NCBI RefSeq assembly: GCF_002119765.1
Contig: NZ_CP021112.1
Location: forward strand, 800,501-864,500
Direction of reading: 5' to 3'
DNA: 64,000 nucleotides
Origin: Pseudorhodoplanes sinuspersici
Lineage (GTDB): Bacteria > Pseudomonadota > Alphaproteobacteria > Rhizobiales > Xanthobacteraceae
Position numbers and translations under genes: made by a program. The stretch's first letter is position 1; the number at the start of each line of letters is the position of its first letter. Of this stretch, positions 51,980 through 60,406 are shown one piece after another. The notes below the pieces were generated by a model. It saw nothing but the letters and a program-made list of their open reading frames with translations, ran no database searches and had not been told where the DNA came from.

Positions 51980-52741
51980 ATGTCCATCATTACCGATCCC
52001 GTTTTCTATCTGATCGCTGTCCCTGCAGTGATCCTGCTCGGCATGTCCAAGGGCGGCTTTGCCGGCATCGGCGTCGTGACCACGCCGCTGATCGCGCTCT
52101 ATCTGCCGCCGCTCGAAGCCGCAGCCCTGATCCTGCCGACGCTGATCACGCAGGACGTGATTTCGGTCTGGTGGTATCGCAAGGATTGGGATCCGTGGAA
52201 TTTGAAAGTGCTGCTGCCGGGCGCCGTAGTCGGCATGGGCCTTGCCTGGATTTTCGCCGGCTATGTCACCGACTCAGCCCTGCGCATCGTCATCGGCACC
52301 ATCGGCATATCCTTCGTGCTGCATCATGTGCTGAAAACAAAGCCGGCTGAGCCACAGCGCAAGAGCGCCTTGAGCGGCTTCTTCTGGGGTGGCGTATCGG
52401 GTTTCACTTCATTCCTGTCGCAGGCCGGTGGCCCGCCCTATCAGGCGCATGTGCTGCCGCAGCGTCTGCCGAAGCTGACCCTTGTCGGTACCACCACGAT
52501 CTTCTTTGCCATCGTCAACGCACTGAAGATCGGCCCCTATTTCGCGCTCGGACAATTCACGCCGCGCAACATTGCGACATCGCTGTTGCTGCTGCCGATC
52601 GCCGTGGCAGGAAACGCCTTCGGTATCTGGCTTGTGCGCGTGACACCGCAGGAAGCCTTTTACAAGATCGCCTATACCATCGTGTTCTGCGTCTCGATCA
52701 TGCTGCTGTGGCAGGGCATCAGCGGCCTGATACGCGGCTGA
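51980..52741 (+). CDS. TSUP (TauE/SafE) carrier, second gene of the second tandem pair
   Basis: A 253-residue paralogue starting 2 bases after the first gene's stop (TAACGATG). It has LLGMSKGGFAGIGVVTTPLI, the WDPWNLK helix pair, and FWGGVSGFTSFLSQAGGPPY, parallel to its neighbour. Gly/Pro-rich signature loops fall at the same positions, so it is a product of tandem duplication. It lies about 70 bases before the glycerophosphodiesterase on the same strand. The pairing of two TSUP genes is repeated at 3.7-5.3 kb. Confidence 0.9.
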   Translation: MSIITDPVFYLIAVPAVILLGMSKGGFAGIGVVTTPLIALYLPPLEAAALILPTLITQDVISVWWYRKDWDPWNLKVLLPGAVVGMGLAWIFAGYVTDSALRIVIGTIGISFVLHHVLKTKPAEPQRKSALSGFFWGGVSGFTSFLSQAGGPPYQAHVLPQRLPKLTLVGTTTIFFAIVNALKIGPYFALGQFTPRNIATSLLLLPIAVAGNAFGIWLVRVTPQEAFYKIAYTIVFCVSIMLLWQGISGLIRG

Positions 52742-52808
52742 TTTCGGTCACGCTGCTGACACAGCCATCCTCTTAAGTCGGTGCTCAGTTTTTCCGTCAG
52801 ATCTCCAA

Positions 52809-53783
52809 ATGCGTCGTCTTGTCGCTGCGTCCTTGTTAGCTGCTTTCCCCCTCGCCGCCCTTGCCTTCGATCTGCAGGGCCATCGCGGTGCGCGGGGGCT
52901 TGCGCCCGAAAACACCATTCCCGCGTTCGAACGGGCGCTGCAGATCGGTGTTTCGACGCTCGAACTCGACCTTGCCGTGACGAAAGATAACGTGCTCGTC
53001 GTCAGTCACGATGCGGCGCTCGATCCCGACATCACCCGCGGTCCGGACGGCAAGTTCCTCGAAGGCAAGACACCCGCCATCCGCTCACTGACCTTCGCGG
53101 AATTGGAACGTTACGATGTCGGACGCATTCGTCCCGACAGCGCCTATGCGGCACGCTTTCGTGATCAGCGCGGCGCCGACAATGTCCGCATTCCGGCGTT
53201 GACCGAGGTGTTCGATCTCGTCAAACGCACTGGCGCCGATCATATCCGTTTCAACATCGAGACCAAGATCGAACCGGAATCCGGCGGCACCGTGCCGGAC
53301 CCGGAAAGCTTCGCGGCCCTGTTCGCAAAAGCGGTCCGCGATGCCGGCCTGACGTCGCGTGTGACGGTACAAAGCTTCGACTGGCGCACGCTCGTGGCGA
53401 TGAAGCAGATCGCACCGGACATTGAACGCTCCTGCTTGACGATTGAAGACTCGATGGAAAACAATATCCAGCGCGGCAAGCCCGGCCCCTCACCCTGGAC
53501 CGCCGGCTTCGACATCGACGATGTCGGTGGCTCCGTGCCACGTCTGGTGAAGACCGCCGGCTGCTCAACCTGGTCGCCCTACTTTCACGACATCACCGCG
53601 GCGCTGGTCAAAGAAGCGCAAGCGCTCGGCCTGAAGGTGATCCCTTGGACCGTGAACGAAATGGACGATCTCACGCTCGTCATCGAAACCGGCGTCGACG
53701 GCCTGATCACCGATTACCCCGACCGCGGCCGCGCCGCCTTGCCGAAAACGATCACGCCACCGAAGCGGATCATGGTGGAATAA
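52809..53783 (+). CDS. periplasmic glycerophosphodiester phosphodiesterase
   Basis: Splits glycerophosphodiesters (from phospholipid turnover) into glycerol-3-phosphate and an alcohol. The 324-residue protein has a signal peptide (MRRLVAASLLAAFPLAALA). The catalytic core is FDLQGHRGARGLAPENTIPA (HRG..PENT), followed by LELDLAVTKDNVLVVSHDAA (E-x-D, catalytic His) and, at the end, TVNEMDDLTLVIETGVDGLI and TDYPDR. The short insert after HDAALDP, rich in charged residues, is usual for GDPDs. Context gives no further hint. Confidence 0.93.
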   Translation: MRRLVAASLLAAFPLAALAFDLQGHRGARGLAPENTIPAFERALQIGVSTLELDLAVTKDNVLVVSHDAALDPDITRGPDGKFLEGKTPAIRSLTFAELERYDVGRIRPDSAYAARFRDQRGADNVRIPALTEVFDLVKRTGADHIRFNIETKIEPESGGTVPDPESFAALFAKAVRDAGLTSRVTVQSFDWRTLVAMKQIAPDIERSCLTIEDSMENNIQRGKPGPSPWTAGFDIDDVGGSVPRLVKTAGCSTWSPYFHDITAALVKEAQALGLKVIPWTVNEMDDLTLVIETGVDGLITDYPDRGRAALPKTITPPKRIMVE

Positions 53784-53890
53784 AATACTGCCGCTGCGCT
53801 CACGCCGCCGGGCCGCACCGTCTATGATCCATCTCATTGATCGGAACATGATGCCTGAATAGGCTTGGTTTCGCTCAAGGGGACCAGGCA

Positions 53891-55519
53891 ATGGCGAAAA
53901 CGCCCTACGACATCGATCTCGATCGCAACGCCGCGAATTTTCAGCCGCTGACGCCGTTGCAATTTCTTGAACGCGCCGCCAGCGTCTATCCCGATCATAC
54001 CGCCATCATTCACGGGCCGTTGCGCCGCAACTACCGCGACTTCTACGCCCGGGCCCGCCGCCTCGCCTCGGCGCTGCAACGACACGGCATCGGCAAAGGC
54101 GACACCGTCTCCGTCGTGCTGCCGAATACGCCGGCGATGCTGGAATGCCACTACGGTGTGCCGATGACTGGCGCCGTGCTCAACGCCATCAACACGCGGC
54201 TCGATGCGGCGGTGAACGCCTTCACGTTCGACCATGCAGACACGAAAGTGCTGATCGTCGATCGCGAATTTTCCAGGGTGATGAAGGACGCGCTTGCGCG
54301 CGCCAGCGTCAAACCACTGGTGATCGATTACGACGATCCGGAATTCAAGGGCGACGGCGAGCGCATCGGCACCATCGAATACGAAGATTTTCTGAAAGAC
54401 GGCGATCCGCAATTCGCGTGGCGGATGCCTGACGACGAATGGGATGCGATCTCGCTCAACTACACCTCCGGCACCACCGGCGATCCGAAAGGCGTCGTCT
54501 ATCATCACCGCGGCGCCTACCTCTTGGCGATGGGCAATGTGCTCACCTGCGGCATGAGGCGCCATCCGGTCTATCTGTGGACATTGCCGATGTTTCATTG
54601 CAACGGCTGGTGCTTCCCCTGGACCGTATCCATCGTTGCCGGCACGCATGTCTGTTTACGACAAGTGCGCGCGGCGGCGATGTACGATGCCATCGCCACG
54701 CACAGGGTCACGCATCTATGCGGCGCGCCGATCGTGATGTCGACGCTTCTCGCCGCAAGCGACGCCGAGAAGAAGCCGCTGCCGCACCTGGTCGATTTCG
54801 CCACCGCCGCTGCGCCGCCGCCGGAAGCGGTACTTGCCGGCATGAAAGCCGCGGGCTTCAATGTCACACATGTTTACGGGCTGACCGAAGTTTATGGCCC
54901 AGCCACCGTCAATGACTGGCACGACGAATGGGATGCGTTGCCGCTGCCCGAGCAGGCAGCGCTGAAAGCGCGGCAAGGGGTGCGTTACCCCGTGCTCGAA
55001 ACGCTCGACGTGATGGATCCGGACACCATGACGCCGGTGCCGCGCGACGGCGCGACGCTGGGCGAAGTCATGTTCCGTGGCAACGTGGTGATGAAGGGCT
55101 ATCTCAAGAACAAGACGGCCAGCGACAAGGCCTTTGCGAAGGGATGGTTTCACTCCGGCGATCTCGGCGTGATCCATCCGGATGGATATATCCAGCTCAA
55201 GGACCGCTCGAAGGACATCATCATTTCCGGCGGCGAGAACATTTCCTCCATCGAGGTGGAAGATGCGCTGTTTAAGCACCCGGCGGTATCCGCCGCCGCC
55301 GTCGTTGCCAAACCCGACGATAAATGGGGCGAAACGCCCTGTGCTTTCATTGAACTAAAGTCGGGCATGAGCGCCACCAGCGAAGACCTGATCGCCTGGT
55401 GCCGGCAACATCTCGCCGGCTACAAGGTGCCGCGCTTCGTCGTGTTCGCGGAATTGCCTAAAACTTCGACCGGCAAAATTCAAAAATTCAAACTGCGCGA
55501 GATGGCAAAATCGGTTTAG
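53891..55519 (+). CDS. acyl-CoA synthetase (AMP-forming, medium-chain/AlkK-like)
   Basis: A 542-residue ANL-superfamily ligase. Motifs: P-loop LNYTSGTTGDPKGVVYHHRG (about 188), HVYGLTEVYGPATVNDWHDE (A5), GWFHSGDLGVIHPDGYIQLK, DRSKDIIISGGENISSIEVE (A8 region) and the C-terminal KTSTGKIQKFKLRE with the catalytic Lys. WDEWDALP and YGPA-type features place it among medium-chain or methylthioalkyl/fatty acyl-CoA ligases (AlkK/DmdB-like), but the acyl chain cannot be fixed. Start ATG 53891 with AAGGGGACC upstream. It stands alone. Confidence 0.93.
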   Translation: MAKTPYDIDLDRNAANFQPLTPLQFLERAASVYPDHTAIIHGPLRRNYRDFYARARRLASALQRHGIGKGDTVSVVLPNTPAMLECHYGVPMTGAVLNAINTRLDAAVNAFTFDHADTKVLIVDREFSRVMKDALARASVKPLVIDYDDPEFKGDGERIGTIEYEDFLKDGDPQFAWRMPDDEWDAISLNYTSGTTGDPKGVVYHHRGAYLLAMGNVLTCGMRRHPVYLWTLPMFHCNGWCFPWTVSIVAGTHVCLRQVRAAAMYDAIATHRVTHLCGAPIVMSTLLAASDAEKKPLPHLVDFATAAAPPPEAVLAGMKAAGFNVTHVYGLTEVYGPATVNDWHDEWDALPLPEQAALKARQGVRYPVLETLDVMDPDTMTPVPRDGATLGEVMFRGNVVMKGYLKNKTASDKAFAKGWFHSGDLGVIHPDGYIQLKDRSKDIIISGGENISSIEVEDALFKHPAVSAAAVVAKPDDKWGETPCAFIELKSGMSATSEDLIAWCRQHLAGYKVPRFVVFAELPKTSTGKIQKFKLREMAKSV

Positions 55520-55688
55520 CGGGAGGAGCGAGATAATTCGAGCGGTGGTTGAAAAACTCGAGGCCGTTATGGACGATAACGACTTTGTTAGATCGCGGCA
55601 TCGCCACGTTAACGATAAATCCAAGCAAACTAATTAAAATCGTACATTTACGGCTTGATTACTTGTCGTTGCCGGAATCGGAGAGCAG

Positions 55689-56882
55689 ATGGCTTCGGAA
55701 CGCCATACGACGTCGGTAACCCAAGCTATTATGCCCTTAAAGATCATTCATGTGTTTCGCGCACCGATCGGCGGTCTGTTCCGCCACGTCCTTGACCTCG
55801 TCGATGGCCAGGTCGCGCGCGGCCATCGCGTCGGCATCATCGCGGATTCGATGACCGGCGGTGAACGGGCAGATGAGATTTTCGCCGCACTGGCACCGAA
55901 GCTGTCGCTTGGCCTGACCCGCATCCCGATGCGCCGGCCGCTCAACCCAACCGACCTTTCCGCCACCCGGCACGTCGCCCGCCGCATCAACGAAACCAAT
56001 GCGGATGTGATCCATGGCCATGGCGCCAAGGGCGGCGCTTATGCGCGGCTCGCTTTTCCGCGCAATCAGGTGCTGCGCGCCTACACGCCGCATGGCGGCA
56101 GCCTGCTGCTGAACCACGACAATCTGTCGGGCCGCATGTATCTCATGCTGGAGAAGATGCTCTTGGCGCGACGCGCTTTGTATCTGTTCGAAAGCGCCTA
56201 TAGCGGCGATATTTTCCGCGAGAAGATCGGCACACCGAACGGCATGGTTCGCGTCATTCATAATGGCGTCTCAACGAACGAATTCGAACCGGTCGCACCG
56301 GCACGGGATGCGACCGACCTCGTCTTCATGGGCGAATTCCGTGCCGTCAAGGGTATCAATATTCTGATCGATGCCATCGCGCTGTTGCACGTACGCGACC
56401 GCAAGGTCACGGCCACGCTTGTCGGCAGCGGCCCGGATGAAGCAGAACTCTCGGCGCATGTCGAACGGCTGTCGTTGCAGGATTCGGTCCGCCTTATGCC
56501 GGCGATGCCGGCGCGTCATGTGCTGACGCTCGGCAAGGTGATGGTCATCCCCTCCTTTGCGGAATCGTTGCCCTATGTCGTGCTGGAAACGGCAGCTGCC
56601 GGCATGCCACTGATCACAACGAATGTCGGCGGCATTCCGGAAATCTACGGCCCGCTGTCGGACGCGCTGGTGCCGCCGGGCAATGTCGAAGCGCTGGCCG
56701 ATGCAATCGAACGCACGCTCGCCAATCCGGCTGCGGCGGCAAAACTTGCGCAGGACCTGCGTGCACGCGTCGCCGCCTCCTTCTCGCAGGACGGCATGGT
56801 CGATGGCGTCTTGTCAGCCTATCGGCAGGCGCTTGGCGACACATCGGCAGCGACATCGCACGCGCTGGTTCAGCGACGCTAA
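55689..56882 (+). CDS. glycosyltransferase family 4 (GT-B)
   Basis: A 397-residue cytoplasmic GT-B enzyme. The N-terminal domain starts IMPLKIIHVFRAPIGGLFRH, with the acceptor-side GGL loop. The C-terminal domain has FMGEFRAVKGINILIDAIAL (E-F-R-x-x-K-G), LVGSGPDEAELSAHV and the nucleotide-sugar site PSFAESLPYVVLETAAAGMP (E-S-x7-E). Sugar donor and acceptor unknown; no polysaccharide genes are adjacent, so it acts as a lone transferase. A tail-to-tail gene follows within 4 bases. The 170-base gap upstream is AT-rich, with a small palindrome CGTTATGGACGATAACG (55566-55582). Confidence 0.9.
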   Translation: MASERHTTSVTQAIMPLKIIHVFRAPIGGLFRHVLDLVDGQVARGHRVGIIADSMTGGERADEIFAALAPKLSLGLTRIPMRRPLNPTDLSATRHVARRINETNADVIHGHGAKGGAYARLAFPRNQVLRAYTPHGGSLLLNHDNLSGRMYLMLEKMLLARRALYLFESAYSGDIFREKIGTPNGMVRVIHNGVSTNEFEPVAPARDATDLVFMGEFRAVKGINILIDAIALLHVRDRKVTATLVGSGPDEAELSAHVERLSLQDSVRLMPAMPARHVLTLGKVMVIPSFAESLPYVVLETAAAGMPLITTNVGGIPEIYGPLSDALVPPGNVEALADAIERTLANPAAAAKLAQDLRARVAASFSQDGMVDGVLSAYRQALGDTSAATSHALVQRR

Positions 56883-56885
56883 GCT

Positions 56886-57299
56886 CTATTTTTTCGCGTC
56901 GCTATTCGAATTCTCTGTCTTTCCCGGCTTCTCAAGCTTTTCCAGCCGCGCCTGCAAGGCTGTGAGCGTGGCCTTCATCGCCGCGACTTCGTTGCGCGCG
57001 GCAGCCAGTTCTTTCGTCGCGGCATCGAGTTTCAATCGCGCATCACGGGCATTGCGATCGATGACATTCTGCAGAAAATCGATATTGGCCTGCAGGCACG
57101 ACGTGCGGCGTTCCATTTGCTTTTCGGCGGTGCAGACTTCCAGGCCACGCACGTCCTGGGCTCTGGTTGAATGAGTCGAAGCGGCCAGAACAATCAGCGC
57201 AACACACCATCCGTTCGTCCCCGCCAAAGCGGGGACCCAGCCCTTTGCTTTCTGGATTCCCGCATTCGCGGGAATGAGCGGAGAAACGGGTCGCCTCAT
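56886..57299 (-). CDS. exported coiled-coil protein whose N-terminus is built from a REP element
   Basis: A 137-residue protein whose ATG (57297-57299) overlaps the stop of the Cys/Pro-rich gene as ATGA. Residues 1-30 read MRRPVSPLIPANAGIQKAKG then WVPALAGTNG, the translation of a REP-type repeat. A hydrophobic segment CVALIVLAASTHSTRAQ then acts as a signal peptide core. The mature part has a Cys pair (LEVCTAEKQMERRTSCLQAN) and a coiled coil (LKLDAATKELAAARNEVAAM, then LTALQARLEKLEK) and ends in a polar tail. I do not recognise a family. No in-frame start exists after the repeat, so if the protein is made, it carries the repeat-derived leader. Confidence 0.65.
   Translation of the reverse strand: MRRPVSPLIPANAGIQKAKGWVPALAGTNGWCVALIVLAASTHSTRAQDVRGLEVCTAEKQMERRTSCLQANIDFLQNVIDRNARDARLKLDAATKELAAARNEVAAMKATLTALQARLEKLEKPGKTENSNSDAKK
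57218..57276. repeat. REP-type element inside the coiled-coil protein gene
   Basis: GTCCCCGC / CAAA / GCGGGGAC (57218-57237) and ATTCCCGC / ATTC / GCGGGAAT (57257-57276), separated by CCAGCCCTTTGCTTTCTGG. Same modules as the element at 39640-39770. On the minus strand it is read in frame as protein. Confidence 0.9.
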
Positions 57300-57832
57300 T
57301 TCGAAGGCGGGCTGGCGGGATCGGTGCATACGAATTCCTTCGGCTGGCAGGCGATCGGCATGCTTGAACAGGTGAACGTGGCATCGCAAGTGCGGCAGCC
57401 GTCGGAAAAGGTCCGGCAATGGGGCGCATTGCGCACCACCTTCTGCCACCAGCTTTCGCGATCGCTTGGCGCAGGCAACGCCGGCGGCTGCAGATCGTTC
57501 AGCCGCTTGTCGCCGTCCGGGGCCGTCTGGCCTTGATCGGCAGGCGCTTGTGGCGACTGCAGCCGTGATGGCTGTTGCGGCACTTGCTCCGGCTCTGGTG
57601 TCGGCACTGCCGGCGTTTGCGGTGCAGGGGTTTGCGGTGTCGGAGCTTGCGGCGCCGGAGCAGGAAGCACCGGCCCCGGATGCATCGGCGTCCGGGGGAT
57701 GACCGGCCGCGTTGGCACCGCGGAATGTTTCTTCGGATGACCTTTCGGCAGCACCTCGAGATCGGCGGCTGCGGCGATGCCGCAGCACGCAATGACGATC
57801 ATCAAGGCGCTTGCCGCTCGCAACAGCATCAT
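57296..57832 (-). CDS. secreted Pro-rich protein with a six-Cys C-terminal domain
   Basis: A 178-residue exported protein: signal MMLLRAASALMIVIACCGIA, then a Lys/His start, a long Pro/Thr/Gln linker (about 40-110: repeats such as APQAPTPQTPAPQTPAVPTP) and a compact C-terminus with six Cys (C-x6-7-C-x2-C-x5-C-x6-C-x6-C) ending TDPASPPSK. The Cys pattern suggests three disulfides. I do not recognise the family. Its ATG overlaps the Bug gene's stop as ATGA, and its stop overlaps the next ATG likewise. The proline runs imply EF-P dependence. It could anchor or bind something in the periplasm near the solute-binding protein. Confidence 0.75.
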   Translation of the reverse strand: MMLLRAASALMIVIACCGIAAAADLEVLPKGHPKKHSAVPTRPVIPRTPMHPGPVLPAPAPQAPTPQTPAPQTPAVPTPEPEQVPQQPSRLQSPQAPADQGQTAPDGDKRLNDLQPPALPAPSDRESWWQKVVRNAPHCRTFSDGCRTCDATFTCSSMPIACQPKEFVCTDPASPPSK

Positions 57833-58809
57833 TCGATCTTCAGGTTGAGTTGGCGGATCAGCGTCGACCATTTGGTCTCATCGCGATCGAGCAAGGCGGC
57901 ATGTTCTTCCGGCGTGCTCGATAGCGGTTCGGCCGCATCATTGGCGATGCGCTGCCGCACCTCCTCATTGGTGAGGGCCGCGCGCAATTCCTTGTTCAGC
58001 CGCTCGATGATTGGACGCGGCGTACCGGCCGGCGCAAGGAGACCGTAGTAAAGATCCGCTTCAAAGCCCGGCAGCCCCGATTCGGCGACCGTCGGCACAT
58101 CCGGCAGGTGACTGGAGCGCTTCAACGATGTCACAGCAAGCGCCCGCAGTGTACCGGCCTTCAGGTTTCCGAACGCCGGCGGGATGATGTTGCAAGCAGC
58201 GGCCACATGCCCGCCGACAAGATCGGTGATGCTCTGCGCCGTACCCTTGTAGGGAATGAGATTCATCTGCACGCCGGCGGACGCCATGAACAATTCGGCG
58301 CAAAGATGCGAACCGGTGCCTTTCGGCGAGGAGCCGATATTGATCTTGCCGGGCTCTTTCTTCGCCGCTGCGACCAGATCGGCGATGCTTTTATAGGGCG
58401 CCGAAGGCTGCGTCATGAAGGCCATCGGCATGACGGCGATCAATCCGATCGGGACGAAATCCTTGCGGATGTCGTATCCGGGATTGGTGTAGAGGCTTTG
58501 ATTGATGCCCATTGTGCCGGTATGGCCAAGCAGCAACGTATAGCCGTCTGGCGTAGCCTTCGCCGCCGCGCGCGTGCCGATCACACCGCCGGCGCCGCCG
58601 CGATTATCGACCACGATCTGCTGACCCAGGGCGACCGACAATTTATCGGCGATGATGCGCGCCATGGAATCGTTGCCGCCGCCGGGTGGAAACGGCACCA
58701 CCAGCGTGATCGGACGGGTGGGATAATCCTGCGCGGCCACGGAGCCGCCGGACACCACCAATAAAAATGACAAAAACGCCGCGATCAACAACGGATGCCT
58801 CTTCCTCAT
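57829..58809 (-). CDS. Bug-family solute-binding protein, first gene of an ATGA-coupled operon
   Basis: A 326-residue TctC/Bug periplasmic binding protein with a Sec signal (LLIAAFLSFLLVVSGGSVAA). Family signatures: YPTRPITLVVPFPPGGGNDS, VVDNRGGAGGVIGTRAAAKA, PDGYTLLLGHTGTMGINQSL, and GTPRPIIERLNKELRAALTN near the end. No TctA/TctB partner is near. The GGGGGG run 5 bases before the ATG is a strong ribosome site. Its stop (TGA 57829-57831) overlaps the ATG of the Pro/Cys-rich gene, so those two unusual proteins are made with it. Ligand unknown (many bind carboxylates). Confidence 0.92.
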   Translation of the reverse strand: MRKRHPLLIAAFLSFLLVVSGGSVAAQDYPTRPITLVVPFPPGGGNDSMARIIADKLSVALGQQIVVDNRGGAGGVIGTRAAAKATPDGYTLLLGHTGTMGINQSLYTNPGYDIRKDFVPIGLIAVMPMAFMTQPSAPYKSIADLVAAAKKEPGKINIGSSPKGTGSHLCAELFMASAGVQMNLIPYKGTAQSITDLVGGHVAAACNIIPPAFGNLKAGTLRALAVTSLKRSSHLPDVPTVAESGLPGFEADLYYGLLAPAGTPRPIIERLNKELRAALTNEEVRQRIANDAAEPLSSTPEEHAALLDRDETKWSTLIRQLNLKIE

Positions 58810-59079
58810 AGTATCCCCCCTCGAATTATTATTGGATCAGAAAGCAAGACCGCCGGTCTCCGTTTCGGAGAGCCGACGGTCGGGCCGTCTGATTGCATTC
58901 TAACCGCATGATCCGGATGGCGTGAAATCACTGCGCCAAATGATCGTCATTCACGTCAATGATTGGTGTGCAGCAAGCAGATCAATCGATGCAATCTGCT
59001 TGCACTTGCTGCTGACACTTGGTTGCGAGGCAAAACGGCAATCCGTTGTACCGATCGCACACGCTCAAATACCGGAAAA

Positions 59080-59259
59080 TCAATGGATGCTGGACGATGC
59101 CTGCATCCGTGCGATTTCGTCTTTGACTTGGAGTTTGCGACGCTTCAACTCAGCAATTTTAGCGTCGTCAGTCGAAGGGTGCGCTATGGCATCGGCGATC
59201 TCTTCCTCAAGAGCCCGATGCTGGGCCTTGAGTTCAACAAGATGCTCTTGAATCGACAT
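59080..59259 (-). CDS. DUF465 (YdcH-like) small helical protein
   Basis: A 59-residue protein read directly from the sequence: MSIQEHLVELKAQHRALEEE, then IADAIAHPSTDDAKIAELKR, RKLQVKDEIARMQ and SSSIH. The LK..H..LE..I..A...P..D...I..LKRRKL..KDEI pattern is the DUF465/YdcH hallmark. ATG 59257-59259 follows GAGGAGG. It forms a helical hairpin of unknown role. It is divergent from a second DUF465 gene 256 bases away. Confidence 0.85.
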   Translation of the reverse strand: MSIQEHLVELKAQHRALEEEIADAIAHPSTDDAKIAELKRRKLQVKDEIARMQASSSIH

Positions 59260-59298
59260 GGGGAAACGGCCTCCTCGAAGGATCGGTTGGAGTCCTGA

Positions 59299-59336
59299 CC
59301 TGTCAATTTAGACAGGAAATCAATCTAGACAGGAAA
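59299..59336. repeat. GACAGG inverted and direct repeats between the DUF465 genes
   Basis: CCTGTC-AATTTA-GACAGG (59299-59316), then a second TAGACAGGAAA 17 bases on (59326-59336; first copy 59309-59319). It sits 40 bases upstream of the leftward DUF465 start. Palindrome plus direct repeat in an AT-rich promoter region looks like an operator. Confidence 0.55.
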
Positions 59337-59515
59337 AATGTGGCAAGTCGACAGCAAGTCTTGCTGCAATGCGAAAAATCCCCGTTTTTCCCTTAACTAG
59401 TCCACGTCGCGCTTGTATGCAGTCTGCCAAAGCCGGATAACGTCACTCCGCCGCACCTCGCATGACGACTTGCAAGCCCATTGAACGATAGCCTTTTCAT
59501 AAAAGAATAGCGGAC

Positions 59516-59722
59516 ATGACGGGTGAGGACGAAGCCGCGCTGCGCGCGGAACTGGCCAGGTTGCAGCAGGAGCATCGCGATCTCGATGCCGCGATCGAGG
59601 CTTTGATGGCCGCTCCGAGCGCCGACCAGATCCAGGTCCAGCGCTTCAAGAAGCGCAAGCTGGTGCTGCGTGACCGCATTTCCTTTATCGAGGACCAGCT
59701 GACGCCGGATATTATCGCATAG
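59516..59722 (+). CDS. DUF465 (YdcH-like) small helical protein, second copy
   Basis: A 68-residue protein, [20 protein letters not shown] then [20 protein letters not shown] and [20 protein letters not shown]. It shares with the leftward gene the L..L..EHR.LDAAI..L...P..D...I.R.K.RKL.L.D.I layout. An acidic N-terminus and a C-terminal QLTPDIIA differ. Role unknown. The two DUF465 genes face away from each other across a promoter region. Confidence 0.85.
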   Translation: MTGEDEAALRAELARLQQEHRDLDAAIEALMAAPSADQIQVQRFKKRKLVLRDRISFIEDQLTPDIIA

Positions 59723-59849
59723 GTTACCGTCATTCCGGGACGCCGGGTGGCCGCAGATTGCGCATTGCCCGTGCAGAACGTTCGCTTTTGCTTGCTGCGC
59801 CGCAACCCCTCCCTATAATCCGCCGCTTCTTTTCGCCCGGATCTGTTTC

Positions 59850-60401
59850 ATGGCCGCCCGGCCCGCATCAAAAAAGACTGCCGCCAAAACCGGCAAGAAG
59901 CCCGTCGCCATCATCATGGGAAGCCAGTCGGACTGGGCCACCATGCAGCATGGCGCGCATATGCTGGATCAGCTCGGCGTCGGCTATGAAGCGCTGATCG
60001 TCTCCGCGCACCGCACGCCGGACCGGCTGTACGATTTCGCCAAATCGGCGGAAAAGAACGGCTTCAAGATCATCATTGCCGGCGCCGGCGGGGCGGCGCA
60101 TTTGCCGGGCATGGCGGCGGCGATGACGACGCTGCCGGTCTTCGGCGTGCCGATGAATGTCACCGCGCTGGAGGGCACGGATTCGCTTTTGTCGATCGTG
60201 CAGATGCCGGCCGGCATTCCGGTCGGTACGCTGGCGATCGGCAAGCCGGGCGCGATCAATGCCGCCCTCCTCGCCGTCAGCGTGCTGGCGCTGAACGACA
60301 AGACGCTGGCCCGGAAACTGGCGGCGCATCGCAAAGCGCAGACCGACGGCGTCGCCAAACGACCCAAGGCCATTGACGATATCAAACCGGCAAAGCATTA
60401 A
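59850..60401 (+). CDS. purE: N5-carboxyaminoimidazole ribonucleotide mutase
   Basis: Converts N5-CAIR to CAIR in purine synthesis. The 183-residue protein has [20 protein letters not shown] near the N-terminus (the Ser-Asp signature), [16 protein letters not shown], and the [20 protein letters not shown] core; these are the class I PurE features. A short basic leader [18 protein letters not shown] precedes the fold; whether it is translated or a later start is used cannot be decided, but no better ATG is seen. purK follows 5 bases on, the usual order. Confidence 0.96.
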   Translation: MAARPASKKTAAKTGKKPVAIIMGSQSDWATMQHGAHMLDQLGVGYEALIVSAHRTPDRLYDFAKSAEKNGFKIIIAGAGGAAHLPGMAAAMTTLPVFGVPMNVTALEGTDSLLSIVQMPAGIPVGTLAIGKPGAINAALLAVSVLALNDKTLARKLAAHRKAQTDGVAKRPKAIDDIKPAKH

Positions 60402-60406
60402 AACCG

